From: Deltaproteobacteria bacterium
GTDB lineage: Bacteria; Myxococcota_A; Polyangia; GCA-2747355; JADLHG01
DNA: 64,000 nucleotides
Direction: 5' to 3'
NCBI GenBank assembly: GCA_020848905.1
Contig: JADLHG010000036.1
Coordinates: 21,285 to 85,284, forward strand
The position numbers were made by a program, and so were the translations under genes. Each line of letters opens with the position of its first letter. Position 1 is the first letter of the stretch. The notes below the pieces were generated by a model. The model worked only from the letters and a program-made list of their open reading frames with translations. It was not told the origin of the DNA and made no database searches. This document shows positions 42,172 through 51,590 of this stretch, piece by piece.

Positions 42172-43629
42172 CTATCGCGCGAGGGCCTTGTCGAGGGCCG
42201 TCTGCGCTTCGCCGCGCAGCATGGCCTCGCGCGCCGGGTCGATGAGTCCGAGGGACTTGAGCGCGAGCAGGTCGGGTTTCGCGCGGTTCAGGTTGAGCGT
42301 TCCGACGACCTCGTAGGCCGTGCTGTACTCCCTCGCGTCCCACTGCCGGATCTGGACGGTCGAGAAGGTCGCCCAGCTCTTGAACGCGACGGCGAGGTCC
42401 GGATGGTCCTGGGCCAGCTTCTCGTAGATCTCCCTCACGCGGACCACGCTCTCGAGCGCCAGCCGTGCCTCCACGAGCGTCTTGTTCTCCTCGTGGAGCG
42501 CGAGCGTCTTCTCGAGGTGGTAGGTACGCGCCGAAGCGGGCAGGCCCCGGATCTGGCGGGCCGACGGCTGGAGATCGATCACGTAGTCCACCGCCTCGGG
42601 CTGGAGCTGGCGGGCCATCGCATCGAAGAACGAGTCGGCGACCAGCGTGCTGTGTCCGTCGAGCTCGCCACGCATGGAGGAGAACACCCCGCGCGCGCGG
42701 ATCGAGCCGTGCACGCTGGAGTGACCGCGCACGTGAGACTCCCCGTGAGCTTCGGCCACCGTGTCGCTGTGGATGCTAAGGTCCGTCGTGAGCTCGGGGA
42801 GCTCGTTCAGTCGCGCGAGAGCTTCCTTGTAGAGCTTCTCCGCCTGGGGGCGCGTGAGCTTCTTCGTGGAAAGGCGGTTGGCCTTGACCTGGGCGGTGGC
42901 CTCGGCCAGGAGCTCTTGCTCCGTCGCCTGAAGCCGATCGAGGGCGGGTCGCAGCGTCGGGTGATTGTCGGTCAGGCGCGTGGCGATCTGCTCGAGCATG
43001 CCGTAGCCCCGCTTGGCCGCCATGGCGGGGTTCGCGTAGGGGCGGACGAAGGCCGCGACGTCGCCGAGGATGGGGGTGAGCACAGCCGCGGGGACGGTCG
43101 CCAGGACTCCGGCGAGGTCCCTCATGGCGTTTTCCCATCGTCCGAGAGAGCGGCGTGTGCCCTGCTCCGTCTCGGCGCGCTGCGACTTCCACGCCTCGAG
43201 GGCCTTGGCATACGTCGCTTCCGCCTTGGCGCGCTCCTTGGCCTTGCGCCTCTCGCCCGTCAGGAAGCCCGGCAGGGGGCTCTTCTTCGCCACGGCGGGA
43301 GGCGCTACGGGAGCCACGGGGGGCTGGTTCTTGGCCTCCCAGTGCTGCAATTCCGCCACGCACGCGGCCTCGCGGTTCTCGTGGCTGGCGGCAAAGGGGC
43401 CCCAGCCTCCGCCACCGCCCTCCCGCACGAGCTCGAGGCACTTACCGATGGCGTTAACATGGGCGAGGCGCTGCACCATCTGCTGGCCCAGCGGCGCGTG
43501 GGCGTCGCGATACTCCTGCACGCGCTGCCCGTAGGTCTTGGTCGTCTCCGCCTTTCGGGCGTGGGCGCCGCCAAGGGGCGCCAAGACGATGGCGAGAATC
43601 GCGGCCGAGCGGGCGGCTGTCCTTTTCAT
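42172..43629 (-). CDS. Exported protein of unknown function with helical repeats
   Basis: 485 residues; the start overlaps the preceding stop (ATGA). Signal peptide (KRTAARSAAILAIVLAPLGGAHA), two cysteines in the mature N-terminal part, a Pro-rich linker near residue 110, and a Lys/Ala/Glu-rich helical section (about 125-165) that may be coiled coil. The middle segment SIHSDTVAEAHGESHVRGHSSVHGSI is His-rich and could bind metal. No catalytic motif or named domain. Coupled with the exported protein upstream, so the two probably act together. Confidence 0.72.
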   Translation of the reverse strand: MKRTAARSAAILAIVLAPLGGAHARKAETTKTYGQRVQEYRDAHAPLGQQMVQRLAHVNAIGKCLELVREGGGGGWGPFAASHENREAACVAELQHWEAKNQPPVAPVAPPAVAKKSPLPGFLTGERRKAKERAKAEATYAKALEAWKSQRAETEQGTRRSLGRWENAMRDLAGVLATVPAAVLTPILGDVAAFVRPYANPAMAAKRGYGMLEQIATRLTDNHPTLRPALDRLQATEQELLAEATAQVKANRLSTKKLTRPQAEKLYKEALARLNELPELTTDLSIHSDTVAEAHGESHVRGHSSVHGSIRARGVFSSMRGELDGHSTLVADSFFDAMARQLQPEAVDYVIDLQPSARQIRGLPASARTYHLEKTLALHEENKTLVEARLALESVVRVREIYEKLAQDHPDLAVAFKSWATFSTVQIRQWDAREYSTAYEVVGTLNLNRAKPDLLALKSLGLIDPAREAMLRGEAQTALDKALAR

Positions 43630-44225
43630 GGCGTCCTCTTGTTCTTCTTGTCCCGCTGCCTACCAGCGCTCGAGAAGTACTTCGTGCGGGCGAGTTCAGA
43701 GCGGCGATCGCGCTCCTGGACGGAGATCCACGGCGACACCCCCGCCCCCTCCAGTTCCTTCTTGGAGAAGCCCAGCGAGCGCAGGAACTGTCCGATGAGC
43801 TGCTGCGGGTCCACGGAGTTCGCGGGGGCGAGCCGTTGCCCGTAGGCGGCCAGAGCCCCGGCCAGCTCGTAGACCGTGACGGGCCCGAGCACCCTCCAGA
43901 GCTCCGCGCCCCTGACGTCGCGCTGCTTTCCCAGGTTCACCCCCCAGTCATGCGCGGTGTAGTAGGAGTTGCCGTAGGTCAGCGTTCGTCGGCCGACCTT
44001 GAGGGAGATCTTCCCGTGGTCCACGGAGCCGGACACGGCGAGCACCTGAACCGCAGAGCCGCTGCCGTCCCCGTAGCCTCGAATCAGCGTCTTGAGCTTG
44101 GGATTGCGCACGGTGACGATCTGGGTCTTGTTGCCCCCCAAGGCGCTGGCCTGCGGGGCCGCAGCGAGGTGCGCGCCTACGAGCAGGGGCAAGGCTGCGA
44201 CGGCGACGGCAGTCGATCGTTTCAT
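43626..44225 (-). CDS. Exported protein of unknown function
   Basis: 199 residues. Signal peptide (STAVAVAALPLLVGAHLAAA) cleaved near residue 24. The N-terminal half of the mature part is beta-rich (NKTQIVTVRNPKLKTLIRGYGDGSG, GKISLKVGRRTLTYGNSYYTAHDWGV), with no cysteine. The C-terminal quarter is basic (RQRDKKNKRTP). First gene of a two-gene coupled unit with the protein at 42172. No domain recognised. Confidence 0.7.
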   Translation of the reverse strand: MKRSTAVAVAALPLLVGAHLAAAPQASALGGNKTQIVTVRNPKLKTLIRGYGDGSGSAVQVLAVSGSVDHGKISLKVGRRTLTYGNSYYTAHDWGVNLGKQRDVRGAELWRVLGPVTVYELAGALAAYGQRLAPANSVDPQQLIGQFLRSLGFSKKELEGAGVSPWISVQERDRRSELARTKYFSSAGRQRDKKNKRTP

Positions 44226-44400
44226 GCTGGGCCTCTTTGCGCGGGCTTATTGCATCAAGGGTGCCAGCCGGGGCTGCTTGAAGAGCAAGGGCTTTCCGGC
44301 GTCTCTGGATGCTCGAGTGACCGGCAAGGGGCTCGTGCATTCGCCGCGAGCGCCGTTCCAGCGGGCGCGCATCGCTGCCGCCGGCGCTTCGGCGAAGCCG

Positions 44401-47400
44401 TTACGAGGCGGGTAGGCTGACGGCTCCGAGCGGGAGCTCCACCACGCCGTAGTGTCCGGCCGCGAGGTAGGCCCGGTCCTTCGCCAGCAGCAGGTGGGTG
44501 GCCCAACCGAGGGTGGGCGTGAAGGAGATCCCGCGCGGGGCGGCGAGCTGCGAGGTGTCCGTCACCAGGAGCCCCGTACCGGGCAGGAGCACGAAGAGGC
44601 GGCTTTGACGGAAGCCGACCAGGCTCGCCCCCCACGTGCCGAGCGCCGAGGTAGACTTCAGGTCCAGCTTGAGCGCGGAGAGATCGAAGGCCAGCAGGTG
44701 GTCGCCCTGCTCGGCGTCCGGCGAGGGGCGGCCGCTGTAGTAGTCGTAGCTTCGTTGCCCCAGCATGAAGAGCTGCGCTCCGTCGAGCACCACGTCGGAG
44801 AGGTACCAGTGGTCCATGAGGCGGCTGTCCCGCAGCTCGGCCTTGACCTGCCCCGAGAGGGTGACCTGCCGCAGCAGGTTCAGGCGTCGGACCTCGCGGA
44901 AATAGTCCCACGGGCCGAGATAGGGGGTGGACGTCACGTTCGCGCGGCGCTCGAAGTGCCGGTCGTGCGTCAGCAGGAGCCGCTGCCCGCCGTGCGTGGT
45001 GATCTTCATCAGCTGGCCCGGCAGATTCAACGCGTCGCCGGCGGTGAGCTGGCCGGCGCTCGCGCGATAGGGCACCGCGTAGTACCGGAAGAGGTCGAAC
45101 GCCTGTCCCTCCACCGTCATGGATCCGGCGGCCCGGCGCGCACTCAGGTAGACGACGGTCGGATCGTCGGGGGAGGGGACGAGCCCGTAGTACTCCCAGT
45201 CGTCGGTGGAGAGCGGCTGCTCCACGAAGCGGGGGCTGGCCGGGTTCGAGAGGTCCACGAGCTGCAGGCTGGTCCTGCGCGTGCTCTTGTTGCCGACCGG
45301 GCTGTAGTCCCAGCGCGTGGTGAGCGCTACGATCCCCGCGCCCGCCGTGACCCACTGGTCCGCCGCGTCGAAGCTATAGCGGTAATAGAACCCCGGGCCG
45401 TCGCAGTAGTGGTGGTAACTCGGCAGCCAGGTCGTCGGGAGCTGTCCGCGGCCGACCACCCGGGGCGCCTCGGGGTTCGAGAGGTCGTAGATCAGAACCT
45501 CCGTCGCGGCCGGGGTCCCGTCGGGCGCGGCGTTCCGGCTGCGCAGGAAGACGAGCTTCGTGCCCTGCACCAGGACCGACTGCACGCCGCCCACGGAGAA
45601 GCTGGCGAGGAGCTTGCGCTGCTCGAGCGGGGCCGGGTCGTCCGCGCGCCGGATGCGCAGGTCCATGCGCGTCGCGTGGCCCCAGTAGTTCATCTCGGGG
45701 CTGAAGGGCGTGACCGCCTCGACGAGGGCGTTGCCGACCCGGTAGAGGCCGCTCACGTAGGGAGCGAGCTCGGTCACCGACTGGAAAACCGGACTCCGCA
45801 CGTCCGAGAGGTCGGTGAGCGCGAGGTGCGTCTCCGAGAGCGTGGCCACCATGCGGCGCTCGACGCCTCCCTGGCGGTGCTTGAAGAAGATCGTGCGCCG
45901 CACCTCTCCCTCGGGGTGGTAGAGCGTCGGCAGGTCCGATAGCACGCGCTGGGCGGCGGGCTCCTTCGTCGCGTCGTAGGCCGACAGGTCGTAGCGCATC
46001 AGGCCCACGGCGCTGCGCTGGGCGTAGAAGCGCCAGGCCCAGGGGCCCGTATCCTGCTCCCAGAAGGTCACCGGCACGCCCACCAGGTTCAGGTCCCCTT
46101 CGCTGTACATGCCGAGCAGCTTGTGCGCCTGGTCCTGGTTCCAGGTGATCGACGAGCTCTGCCACTTGCCCGAGTTGACCGCCACGCAGCGGCGCTGCAC
46201 GAGCCGGATGCGCGCGAGGTCTTGCACGTCGATGAGGCTCACCGCCATGCGGGAGGAGGACCAGCCCTGATCGAAGCCGGTGCACGCATCGCTCGTGTCG
46301 CGTCCCACGGCGAGGAGGAACTTCCCCTGCTGGATCAGGCGAAAGACGCTCATGTCGCCGCTCAGGCCGTCGATCTCCGAGAGCACCTTGAGCTTCCTCG
46401 GGTCCTCGATGCTGATGGCGTAGAGCGGGTCCCGGTTCTGGGCGGTGATGGCGTAGGCCACGCGCCGGTGCACGTCGAAGGCCGTGCCGCGAACCGTCTC
46501 GTTGGGCTTGCCGAAGGCCACCGAGGAGAGCTCGACGGGGTTCTTGCCGTCGGTGATATCCACCGCGACCATGTAGTTCTTCACCACGCGGTCACAGCTC
46601 GTCCACTCGTCGCGCGCGAAGATGCCGAAGTAGGTCCCTTCCTTGGTCTGCGGGTTGTAGAGGTAGGTCTGCTTGAACTGATCGGAGAGGGCCCCGCGCT
46701 GGGTGAACTGCGTGTGCACGCGGATCGCCCCCGACGGATCGCTGATGTCCACCAGGCTCACCTTGGACTCGGCATAGGACTCGCTGCGGCCGCAGCCGCC
46801 GAAGCCGCCAGAGCCCGCGCTTTGCCACGCCTGCCAGTTCTCGACGACCATCAAGGTGTTCGCGGTGGCCGAGATGCTCACGCCGGTGAACCAGCGACTG
46901 TCGCTTCCGCCGGGCCCGGAGCTCCCCGAGCCCCCGTCGAAGAGCTGGAGCTTGCCCACCTGCAGGACGCGCTTCGGATCGGCCACGTTGTAGGAGTAGA
47001 CGTGGGCCGTCTCCTGCTGCCGCGCGGGGGAGTTCATCCCCCAGCCCTCGTACCAGTAGCCCGCGGGCTGGTGCGAGACGACGTAGATCGTGTCCTCTAC
47101 CTTGCGCGAGACCCCTTCGCGCAGGAGGCCGACGATGTCGTGCTCCTGGAGGACCCTCGGCCGTGTCACGTCGCTGAGGTCCACGGTGACGAGGCGCGAG
47201 ACGTGGTGCCGCTGGAAGCGGAGCTTGCCCGCATCCTGCGTCACGAAGAGCGCGTCCTTCACGAGCACGTAGGCCACCTCGCCCTTGAAGAACATCTCGA
47301 TCGGGTAGCCGTAGATCGGCAGGCGCGCCAGGCGTGTGGGCTTCTTCGGGTCGTTCAGGTCGTAGACCACGAGGCCCTTGTAGGTGTTCAGGGCGTAGAG

Positions 47401-47733
47401 GCGGTTCTCGTGCACGCGGAAGATCTCCGCCTCCTCCACCTCGGCGACGCGACCGCCCGGGGCCCCCGGGGCGGGCTGCGCGGGGGAGCTCGACCCGCCG
47501 TCCCCTCCCGCGGCCATGCCCGCGTCGGCGTGCGGCATCGAGCGGCCCCCGCCGCTCTCGCCGGTGCCCGGCTCGGCGTTGACGAACTCCGTCTGTCCCT
47601 GGTTCCAGGTTCCGTCCGGGCCGGGGCCGTCCGGGAGCTGCTCCAGGCACCCCGCACCCAGCAGGGCGAGCAGGGTGGCGACGACGGCCAGCAGGCCGCC
47701 CGACCGATTCTCTTGTGACCGACTGTGCCTCAT
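44401..47733 (-). CDS. Large beta-propeller lipoprotein
   Basis: 1,110 residues. Signal peptide ending LLGAGC (Cys near residue 29), a Gly/Pro/Ser-rich linker with AGGDGGSSSPAQPAPGAPGG, then a long series of strands with repeats of the type LVTVDLSDVTRPRVL, VSLVDISDPSGAIRVH and LIDVQDLARIRLV. These are the Beta_propel (secreted C-terminal propeller) / LVIVD-like repeats of proteins related to WD40. It reads as one or two propellers and probably binds ligands at the cell surface. An AAGGAG site precedes the ATG, and a candidate sigma-54 promoter is upstream. Cells of this kind often carry several such paralogues. No enzyme motif. Confidence 0.8.
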   Translation of the reverse strand: MRHSRSQENRSGGLLAVVATLLALLGAGCLEQLPDGPGPDGTWNQGQTEFVNAEPGTGESGGGRSMPHADAGMAAGGDGGSSSPAQPAPGAPGGRVAEVEEAEIFRVHENRLYALNTYKGLVVYDLNDPKKPTRLARLPIYGYPIEMFFKGEVAYVLVKDALFVTQDAGKLRFQRHHVSRLVTVDLSDVTRPRVLQEHDIVGLLREGVSRKVEDTIYVVSHQPAGYWYEGWGMNSPARQQETAHVYSYNVADPKRVLQVGKLQLFDGGSGSSGPGGSDSRWFTGVSISATANTLMVVENWQAWQSAGSGGFGGCGRSESYAESKVSLVDISDPSGAIRVHTQFTQRGALSDQFKQTYLYNPQTKEGTYFGIFARDEWTSCDRVVKNYMVAVDITDGKNPVELSSVAFGKPNETVRGTAFDVHRRVAYAITAQNRDPLYAISIEDPRKLKVLSEIDGLSGDMSVFRLIQQGKFLLAVGRDTSDACTGFDQGWSSSRMAVSLIDVQDLARIRLVQRRCVAVNSGKWQSSSITWNQDQAHKLLGMYSEGDLNLVGVPVTFWEQDTGPWAWRFYAQRSAVGLMRYDLSAYDATKEPAAQRVLSDLPTLYHPEGEVRRTIFFKHRQGGVERRMVATLSETHLALTDLSDVRSPVFQSVTELAPYVSGLYRVGNALVEAVTPFSPEMNYWGHATRMDLRIRRADDPAPLEQRKLLASFSVGGVQSVLVQGTKLVFLRSRNAAPDGTPAATEVLIYDLSNPEAPRVVGRGQLPTTWLPSYHHYCDGPGFYYRYSFDAADQWVTAGAGIVALTTRWDYSPVGNKSTRRTSLQLVDLSNPASPRFVEQPLSTDDWEYYGLVPSPDDPTVVYLSARRAAGSMTVEGQAFDLFRYYAVPYRASAGQLTAGDALNLPGQLMKITTHGGQRLLLTHDRHFERRANVTSTPYLGPWDYFREVRRLNLLRQVTLSGQVKAELRDSRLMDHWYLSDVVLDGAQLFMLGQRSYDYYSGRPSPDAEQGDHLLAFDLSALKLDLKSTSALGTWGASLVGFRQSRLFVLLPGTGLLVTDTSQLAAPRGISFTPTLGWATHLLLAKDRAYLAAGHYGVVELPLGAVSLPAS

Positions 47734-47760
47734 GGACGACTCCTTGCTGACCCGGCAAGG

Positions 47761-47776
47761 AGCACGCTCTGTGCCA
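47761..47776 (-). promoter_or_regulatory. Candidate sigma-54 promoter for the beta-propeller lipoprotein
   Basis: On the minus strand TGGCAC-AGAGC-GTGCT has GG and GC ten bases apart, the -24/-12 spacing, and matches TGGCAC fully. It would start transcription about 17 bases before the ATG, with AAGGAG in between. No enhancer-binding site was identified. Seen by eye only. Confidence 0.35.
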
Positions 47777-47941
47777 GTTGGCCACTGTGTGCGTCTTATT
47801 TATTCACAATAGCTTAGAAAGATCGCCATTCCCTCTCCCGGGTTGAGTGGGCCGGACAGGTGTGCCGGTATCTGGCACAATCGGCCCACGGAAATGTGTC
47901 GGGGGAGGGGGGGTGACCCGGGGAGGGCGGATCGGGCTGCG

Positions 47942-48805
47942 CTACTCGTCCGCCTCGTCCGCGGCCGCGGCCCCGCCCAGCGCCTCGAGCAGGCGCCGGT
48001 CGAAGAGGCCCGAGGGCTGGACGTTGCCGAGGGCGCGTCGCATCTGGTGCTTGAGGTCCGGGTGGGCCTCCTCGAGCGTGGCCAGGGTTCGCTTGATCAC
48101 CTGCCGCCGCCGGTCCGCGTCGGCGCAGCTCGGGCTGGCGCAGGGGATCACGGGGTAGGCCTGGACCTCGGCGTAGGCTCGCAGGTCCCGCTCGAGCGCG
48201 TAGCAGAGCGGCCGGATGACGTGCGGCAGCTCGGCGCGTCGCAGGAGGGGCGGCATGGCCCGCAGCGTCCCGGCGTAGAAGAGGTTCATGAGCAGGGTCT
48301 CGAGCGCGTCGTCCAGGTGGTGGCCGAGGACCAGCTTGTTCGCGCCGAGCTCGCGGGCGAGCGAGTAGAGCGCGCCGCGCCGCATGCGCGAGCAGAGGGG
48401 GCAGGCCACCTGTCCCGGTCGGAGCTTCTCCGCCACGAGCTGCGCTACGGGGGCCTTCAGCAGATGGATCTCCACGCCGCGCGAGCGAGCGTGCTCGGCC
48501 ACCACGTCGGGCCGGTAGTCCGGGTAGCCCGGGTCCAGGTTCGCCGTGGCGATGGTGAAGCGCACCGGGGCGCGACGCTGGAGCAGAAGGAGCAGGTCGA
48601 GGAGCGCGTAGGAGTCTTTGCCGCCCGAGAGCCCGACGAGCAGCCGGTCGCCGTCCGCGATCAGGCCGAAGTCTCCGACGGCGGAACCGGTGGCCTTGAG
48701 CAGCTTGCGCTCGAGCGCGCCGCGGTCTACGGCAGGGGCCGCAGCGGCGGGGACGGCGGACGCGCTAGCCGCGCGCGTTCCGGGGAGCGACGACTCGTGG
48801 CTCAT
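47942..48805 (-). CDS. ttcA: tRNA 2-thiocytidine biosynthesis protein TtcA
   Basis: 287 residues. PP-loop ATPase motif LVGLSGGKDSYALL; a CxxC pair in ACPLCSRMRRG and a third cysteine in IPCASPSCAD, which together hold the [4Fe-4S] cluster used to thiolate cytidine 32 of some tRNAs. The LGHHLDDALETLLMNLFY segment is typical. The N-terminal tail of about 30 residues is Ala- and Ser-rich. It lies 20 bases after the Ser/Thr kinase stop and may share its transcript. Cytosolic. Confidence 0.93.
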   Translation of the reverse strand: MSHESSLPGTRAASASAVPAAAAPAVDRGALERKLLKATGSAVGDFGLIADGDRLLVGLSGGKDSYALLDLLLLLQRRAPVRFTIATANLDPGYPDYRPDVVAEHARSRGVEIHLLKAPVAQLVAEKLRPGQVACPLCSRMRRGALYSLARELGANKLVLGHHLDDALETLLMNLFYAGTLRAMPPLLRRAELPHVIRPLCYALERDLRAYAEVQAYPVIPCASPSCADADRRRQVIKRTLATLEEAHPDLKHQMRRALGNVQPSGLFDRRLLEALGGAAAADEADE

Positions 48806-48825
48806 GCAGGGGAGGTCTTACGCGA

Positions 48826-49776
48826 TCACGCGACGGCCGACAAGCGGACCTCTTCGCGCGGACGCCCGACGGCGGTGCGCCGCAGGTGGTCCACGTCGAA
48901 GGTGGGGTACTGCCGCTGCAGGATGTGCTGCACCGCCGCGCGAAACTCGCGGGCCGAACGGAAGCGCCGCTCGGGGTCCAGATGCAGCGCGCGTAGGACG
49001 ACGTCGTCCACCTCGCCGGGGACGCTCGGCCGAAGCTCCGACGGAGCCAGGTTGCAGCGCGCCGGGAGCCAGCTCCGCACCGTGCGCGGGTCGGTCCCGA
49101 TCGCAAAGCGCTGACAGGTGATGAGCTCGAACAGGATCACGCCCACGCCGTACACGTCCGTGCGCGGGTCCACCGGCTTCTGGTCCCAGCGCTCGGGCGC
49201 CACGTAGCCCAGGCGGCCGACGATCATGCCTGACTCGGTGACGTCGGGCCGGTAGGTCGAGGTGGCCAGGCCGAAGTCCGTGAGCTTCACCTCGCCGCTG
49301 TACGAGACGAGCACGTTGCTCGGGTTCACGTCCCGGTGGACCAACTCGAGCGGTAACCCGCGCTCGTCTCGGTACTGGTGGCAGTACTCGAGCGCCGCCA
49401 GGACCTCGCGCACCATGTAGAGCGCGCCGCCGAGCGGAAGTAGCTGCTCCTTGCGCCACCTCCGGCAGCGGGCGAGGAGCTGCTCCATGCTGCGCCCCTG
49501 CACCAGCTCCATCTCCAGGTAGTACTCGCCCTCGACCTCGCCGACGCGGTAGACCTCGACCAGGTTGCGGTGGCTCATGCCCATCATGAGCCGCGCTTCG
49601 TGCTTGAAGCGAGCGACCGTCAGGGGGTCCTGGGTCACCTCGGCGTGGAGCTTCTTCAGCGCCACCCGCTGCACCCGACCCGCGGCGTCCGCCCGGGTCG
49701 CCACGTAGACTTCTCCCATCCCGCCGCTCCCCAGCTTCTCGTACAGCCGGTATGGACCGAAGTGTGTCGTGTGCAT
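48826..49776 (-). CDS. Serine/threonine protein kinase, cytosolic
   Basis: 316 residues from the ATG at 49776 (a TTG seven codons upstream is in frame). Kinase motifs: glycine loop KLGSGGMGEVY, lysine in RVALKKLHAE, catalytic loop LVHRDVNPSNVLV (Asn in place of the usual Lys of HRDLKPEN, which is normal in myxobacterial kinases), DFG, and APE in YVAPERWD. The activation loop holds several Ser/Thr. No transmembrane segment, no extracellular domain and a short tail, so it depends on other proteins for its signal. The neighbour TtcA does not obviously explain its role. No start codon is well supported by a ribosome-binding site. Confidence 0.9.
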   Translation of the reverse strand: MHTTHFGPYRLYEKLGSGGMGEVYVATRADAAGRVQRVALKKLHAEVTQDPLTVARFKHEARLMMGMSHRNLVEVYRVGEVEGEYYLEMELVQGRSMEQLLARCRRWRKEQLLPLGGALYMVREVLAALEYCHQYRDERGLPLELVHRDVNPSNVLVSYSGEVKLTDFGLATSTYRPDVTESGMIVGRLGYVAPERWDQKPVDPRTDVYGVGVILFELITCQRFAIGTDPRTVRSWLPARCNLAPSELRPSVPGEVDDVVLRALHLDPERRFRSAREFRAAVQHILQRQYPTFDVDHLRRTAVGRPREEVRLSAVA

Positions 49777-49879
49777 GTCGGGTGGGCGGTTTCGCAAGAG
49801 TTAGACCAGCCGGGCCCGGATCTAAGGGGTTGGAATGGTTGAACACGGGGAAGGGATCTAACCGGCTGGACCAGGCGCC

Positions 49880-49904
49880 GCCAGTGGCGGCACTAGCCAC
49901 TGGC
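49880..49904. promoter_or_regulatory. Inverted repeat between the kinase and the DUF4124-like gene
   Basis: GCCAGTGGC and its exact reverse complement GCCACTGGC flank a 7-base loop GGCACTA. It is located in the short gap between the divergent genes at 49776 and 49939, which suits an operator controlling one or both. Confidence 0.4.
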
Positions 49905-49938
49905 ACAAGCGGCGCGCACTATGGGTTCGGAGCTCGCC

Positions 49939-50598
49939 ATGCGGAAGGTCCCGCTCATCGCGTCCGCGCTGGTTCTCGCGCTCGGCTTCGCCGCGTCGGC
50001 GGCGGAGGACGACCGGGCGCAGATCTACCGTTACACGACCAAGGGCGGTCGGCCGGCCTACACGAACAGCCTGGAGCGCGTGCCGCCCGAGCTGCGCGAC
50101 ACGGCCCGGCGCGTGGACCTCTCGCACATCTCGCTCAACCGGGACCTGGGCAACGCCCTGGCCCAGATGCGGCGGCAAGAGGCGGAGCGGCTCGCGCACT
50201 CGTCCCACTGCCAGGCGGCGCAGGCCCGGACGAGCCGGAGCTGGCTGCAGGGGCTCTGGGCGGAGCAGCAGGGCGCGGTCCTTCTGTGCGGGCTCGGGCT
50301 GCTGCTGCTGCTCCTGACGCCGTGGGTTCTCTCGCGCTTCGAGGCGCCGCGCTGGGGGCGCGTGCTGGGGCTCGCCTTGCCGCTTCTCGGTAGTCTGGCC
50401 GTCATGGCCTACGCGCTGAACGCCGTCAGCGCCTCGCGACGCGAGGTGCGAGAGGTGGCCTCGCTCTGCGAGAAAGCCGCGGGCGTGGCGAGCGGAGCCC
50501 GCGGACAGGACCCGAAGCTCCTCGAGCGGCTGCGCTCCCAGGTGCAGGCGGCGCACGAGCTGCGCGCGAAGGGGGTCGAGCGTGCGCTCCCGCCGTAG
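49939..50598 (+). CDS. Exported membrane protein with DUF4124-like N-terminal domain
   Basis: 219 residues from the ATG at 49939 (GGAG before it). A signal sequence (VPLIASALVLALGFAASA) leads to a short DUF4124-like motif, QIYRYTTKGGRPAYTNSLERVPPELR, in the periplasm. Two transmembrane helices follow (about 115-135, AVLLCGLGLLLLLLTPWVL, and 145-165). The C-terminal helical section has one cysteine. The next gene starts inside it (17-base overlap), so the two are coupled. Function unknown; DUF4124 is a small periplasmic domain found in various envelope proteins. Confidence 0.75.
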   Translation: MRKVPLIASALVLALGFAASAAEDDRAQIYRYTTKGGRPAYTNSLERVPPELRDTARRVDLSHISLNRDLGNALAQMRRQEAERLAHSSHCQAAQARTSRSWLQGLWAEQQGAVLLCGLGLLLLLLTPWVLSRFEAPRWGRVLGLALPLLGSLAVMAYALNAVSASRREVREVASLCEKAAGVASGARGQDPKLLERLRSQVQAAHELRAKGVERALPP

Positions 50599-51553
50599 TC
50601 CTTCACGCCTGACCGGCGCGCGCGGCCTGCGCCTGCTTCGCCTCGGCCTCGTGGCGAGCGGTCTGCTCGGTCTGTCGCGGCTCGCGTGGGCCGAGTTCGT
50701 CCCATTGGCCGGCGAGCAGCTGGCCTCGCTCGAGCGCCGGCACGCGAGGCTCTACGTGGCGCGGCCCGCGCGGGGGGTGGGGCCGGGAGAGAGCGTCACC
50801 CTCTATCCCGGGGACGTCGTGACCCTCCAGCGCCTCGAGCGCTTCTCCGACGGAGAGGTGAACTCGGCGCGGCTCACCGTGCGGCTCGCCTCCGGCCAGG
50901 AGCAGCTCCTCCCGGCCGATCATCTGTCGCTCCGACCGCTCGACTACGGCTATCGCGGCCGGCAGTCGTTCACGGCGTTCTACGAGGGGCTCGCGCGCGA
51001 CGCGGTCCGGTTGATGGATCTCTACCAGCAGAGCTCCGCGCGCTCCGGCTACCGCGTCTCGAGCGCGCACCCGAAGAAGGCCCGCGGCGTGAACCCGGAG
51101 TGGGTCCGGGTCCAGGCCCTCCGGGAGCACTTCCAGTTCCTGCGCATGCGCTTCTTCTTCCTCGGCTACGGCACGCGAGACGAGCGGACGCTCCTCTCGC
51201 GCGAGGCGGACTGGCTTCCCGCCCGCGGCGAGGCCTTCATCGAGCAGTACGCGGGCAAGCTCGCCCCCGAGACGCGCAAGCGGCTGCAGTCCATCTACGG
51301 CGTGATGAACGCCCTCGACCACGTCCCGGGACTGTGCGGGCGCATCGCGACGGAGCTGGCTCGCCTCCCCGAGGCGGGGCAGAGTCGGGCCTACGACAAC
51401 CTCGAGCCGGGGCACCGCGCGCGACTGCAGGCCGAGGACGCGGCCAAGGTGCACACGGAGGTGGCGAAGCTCAAGGCGACGCTCCTCGCGAAGCTCGCCG
51501 AGGCGCGTTCGACGCTGCTCGCTCTGGGGATCCGGCTGAACGCGACGCGGTAG
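50582..51553 (+). CDS. Exported protein of unknown function
   Basis: 323 residues from a GTG inside the end of the preceding gene. Signal peptide (GLRLLRLGLVASGLLGLSRLAWA) cleaved near residue 37. The first part is strand-rich (RPARGVGPGESVTLYPGDVVTLQRLERFSDGE, a possible SH3-like barrel). The second half is helical with LYQQSSARSGYRVSS and a long charged C-terminus. No catalytic motif. Probably works in the envelope with the DUF4124-like membrane protein it is coupled to. Confidence 0.72.
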   Translation: MRSRRSPSRLTGARGLRLLRLGLVASGLLGLSRLAWAEFVPLAGEQLASLERRHARLYVARPARGVGPGESVTLYPGDVVTLQRLERFSDGEVNSARLTVRLASGQEQLLPADHLSLRPLDYGYRGRQSFTAFYEGLARDAVRLMDLYQQSSARSGYRVSSAHPKKARGVNPEWVRVQALREHFQFLRMRFFFLGYGTRDERTLLSREADWLPARGEAFIEQYAGKLAPETRKRLQSIYGVMNALDHVPGLCGRIATELARLPEAGQSRAYDNLEPGHRARLQAEDAAKVHTEVAKLKATLLAKLAEARSTLLALGIRLNATR

Positions 51554-51590
51554 AGGCGCCGGCGGCGAGGGGCGGCGCGAGCGGGCGGAC

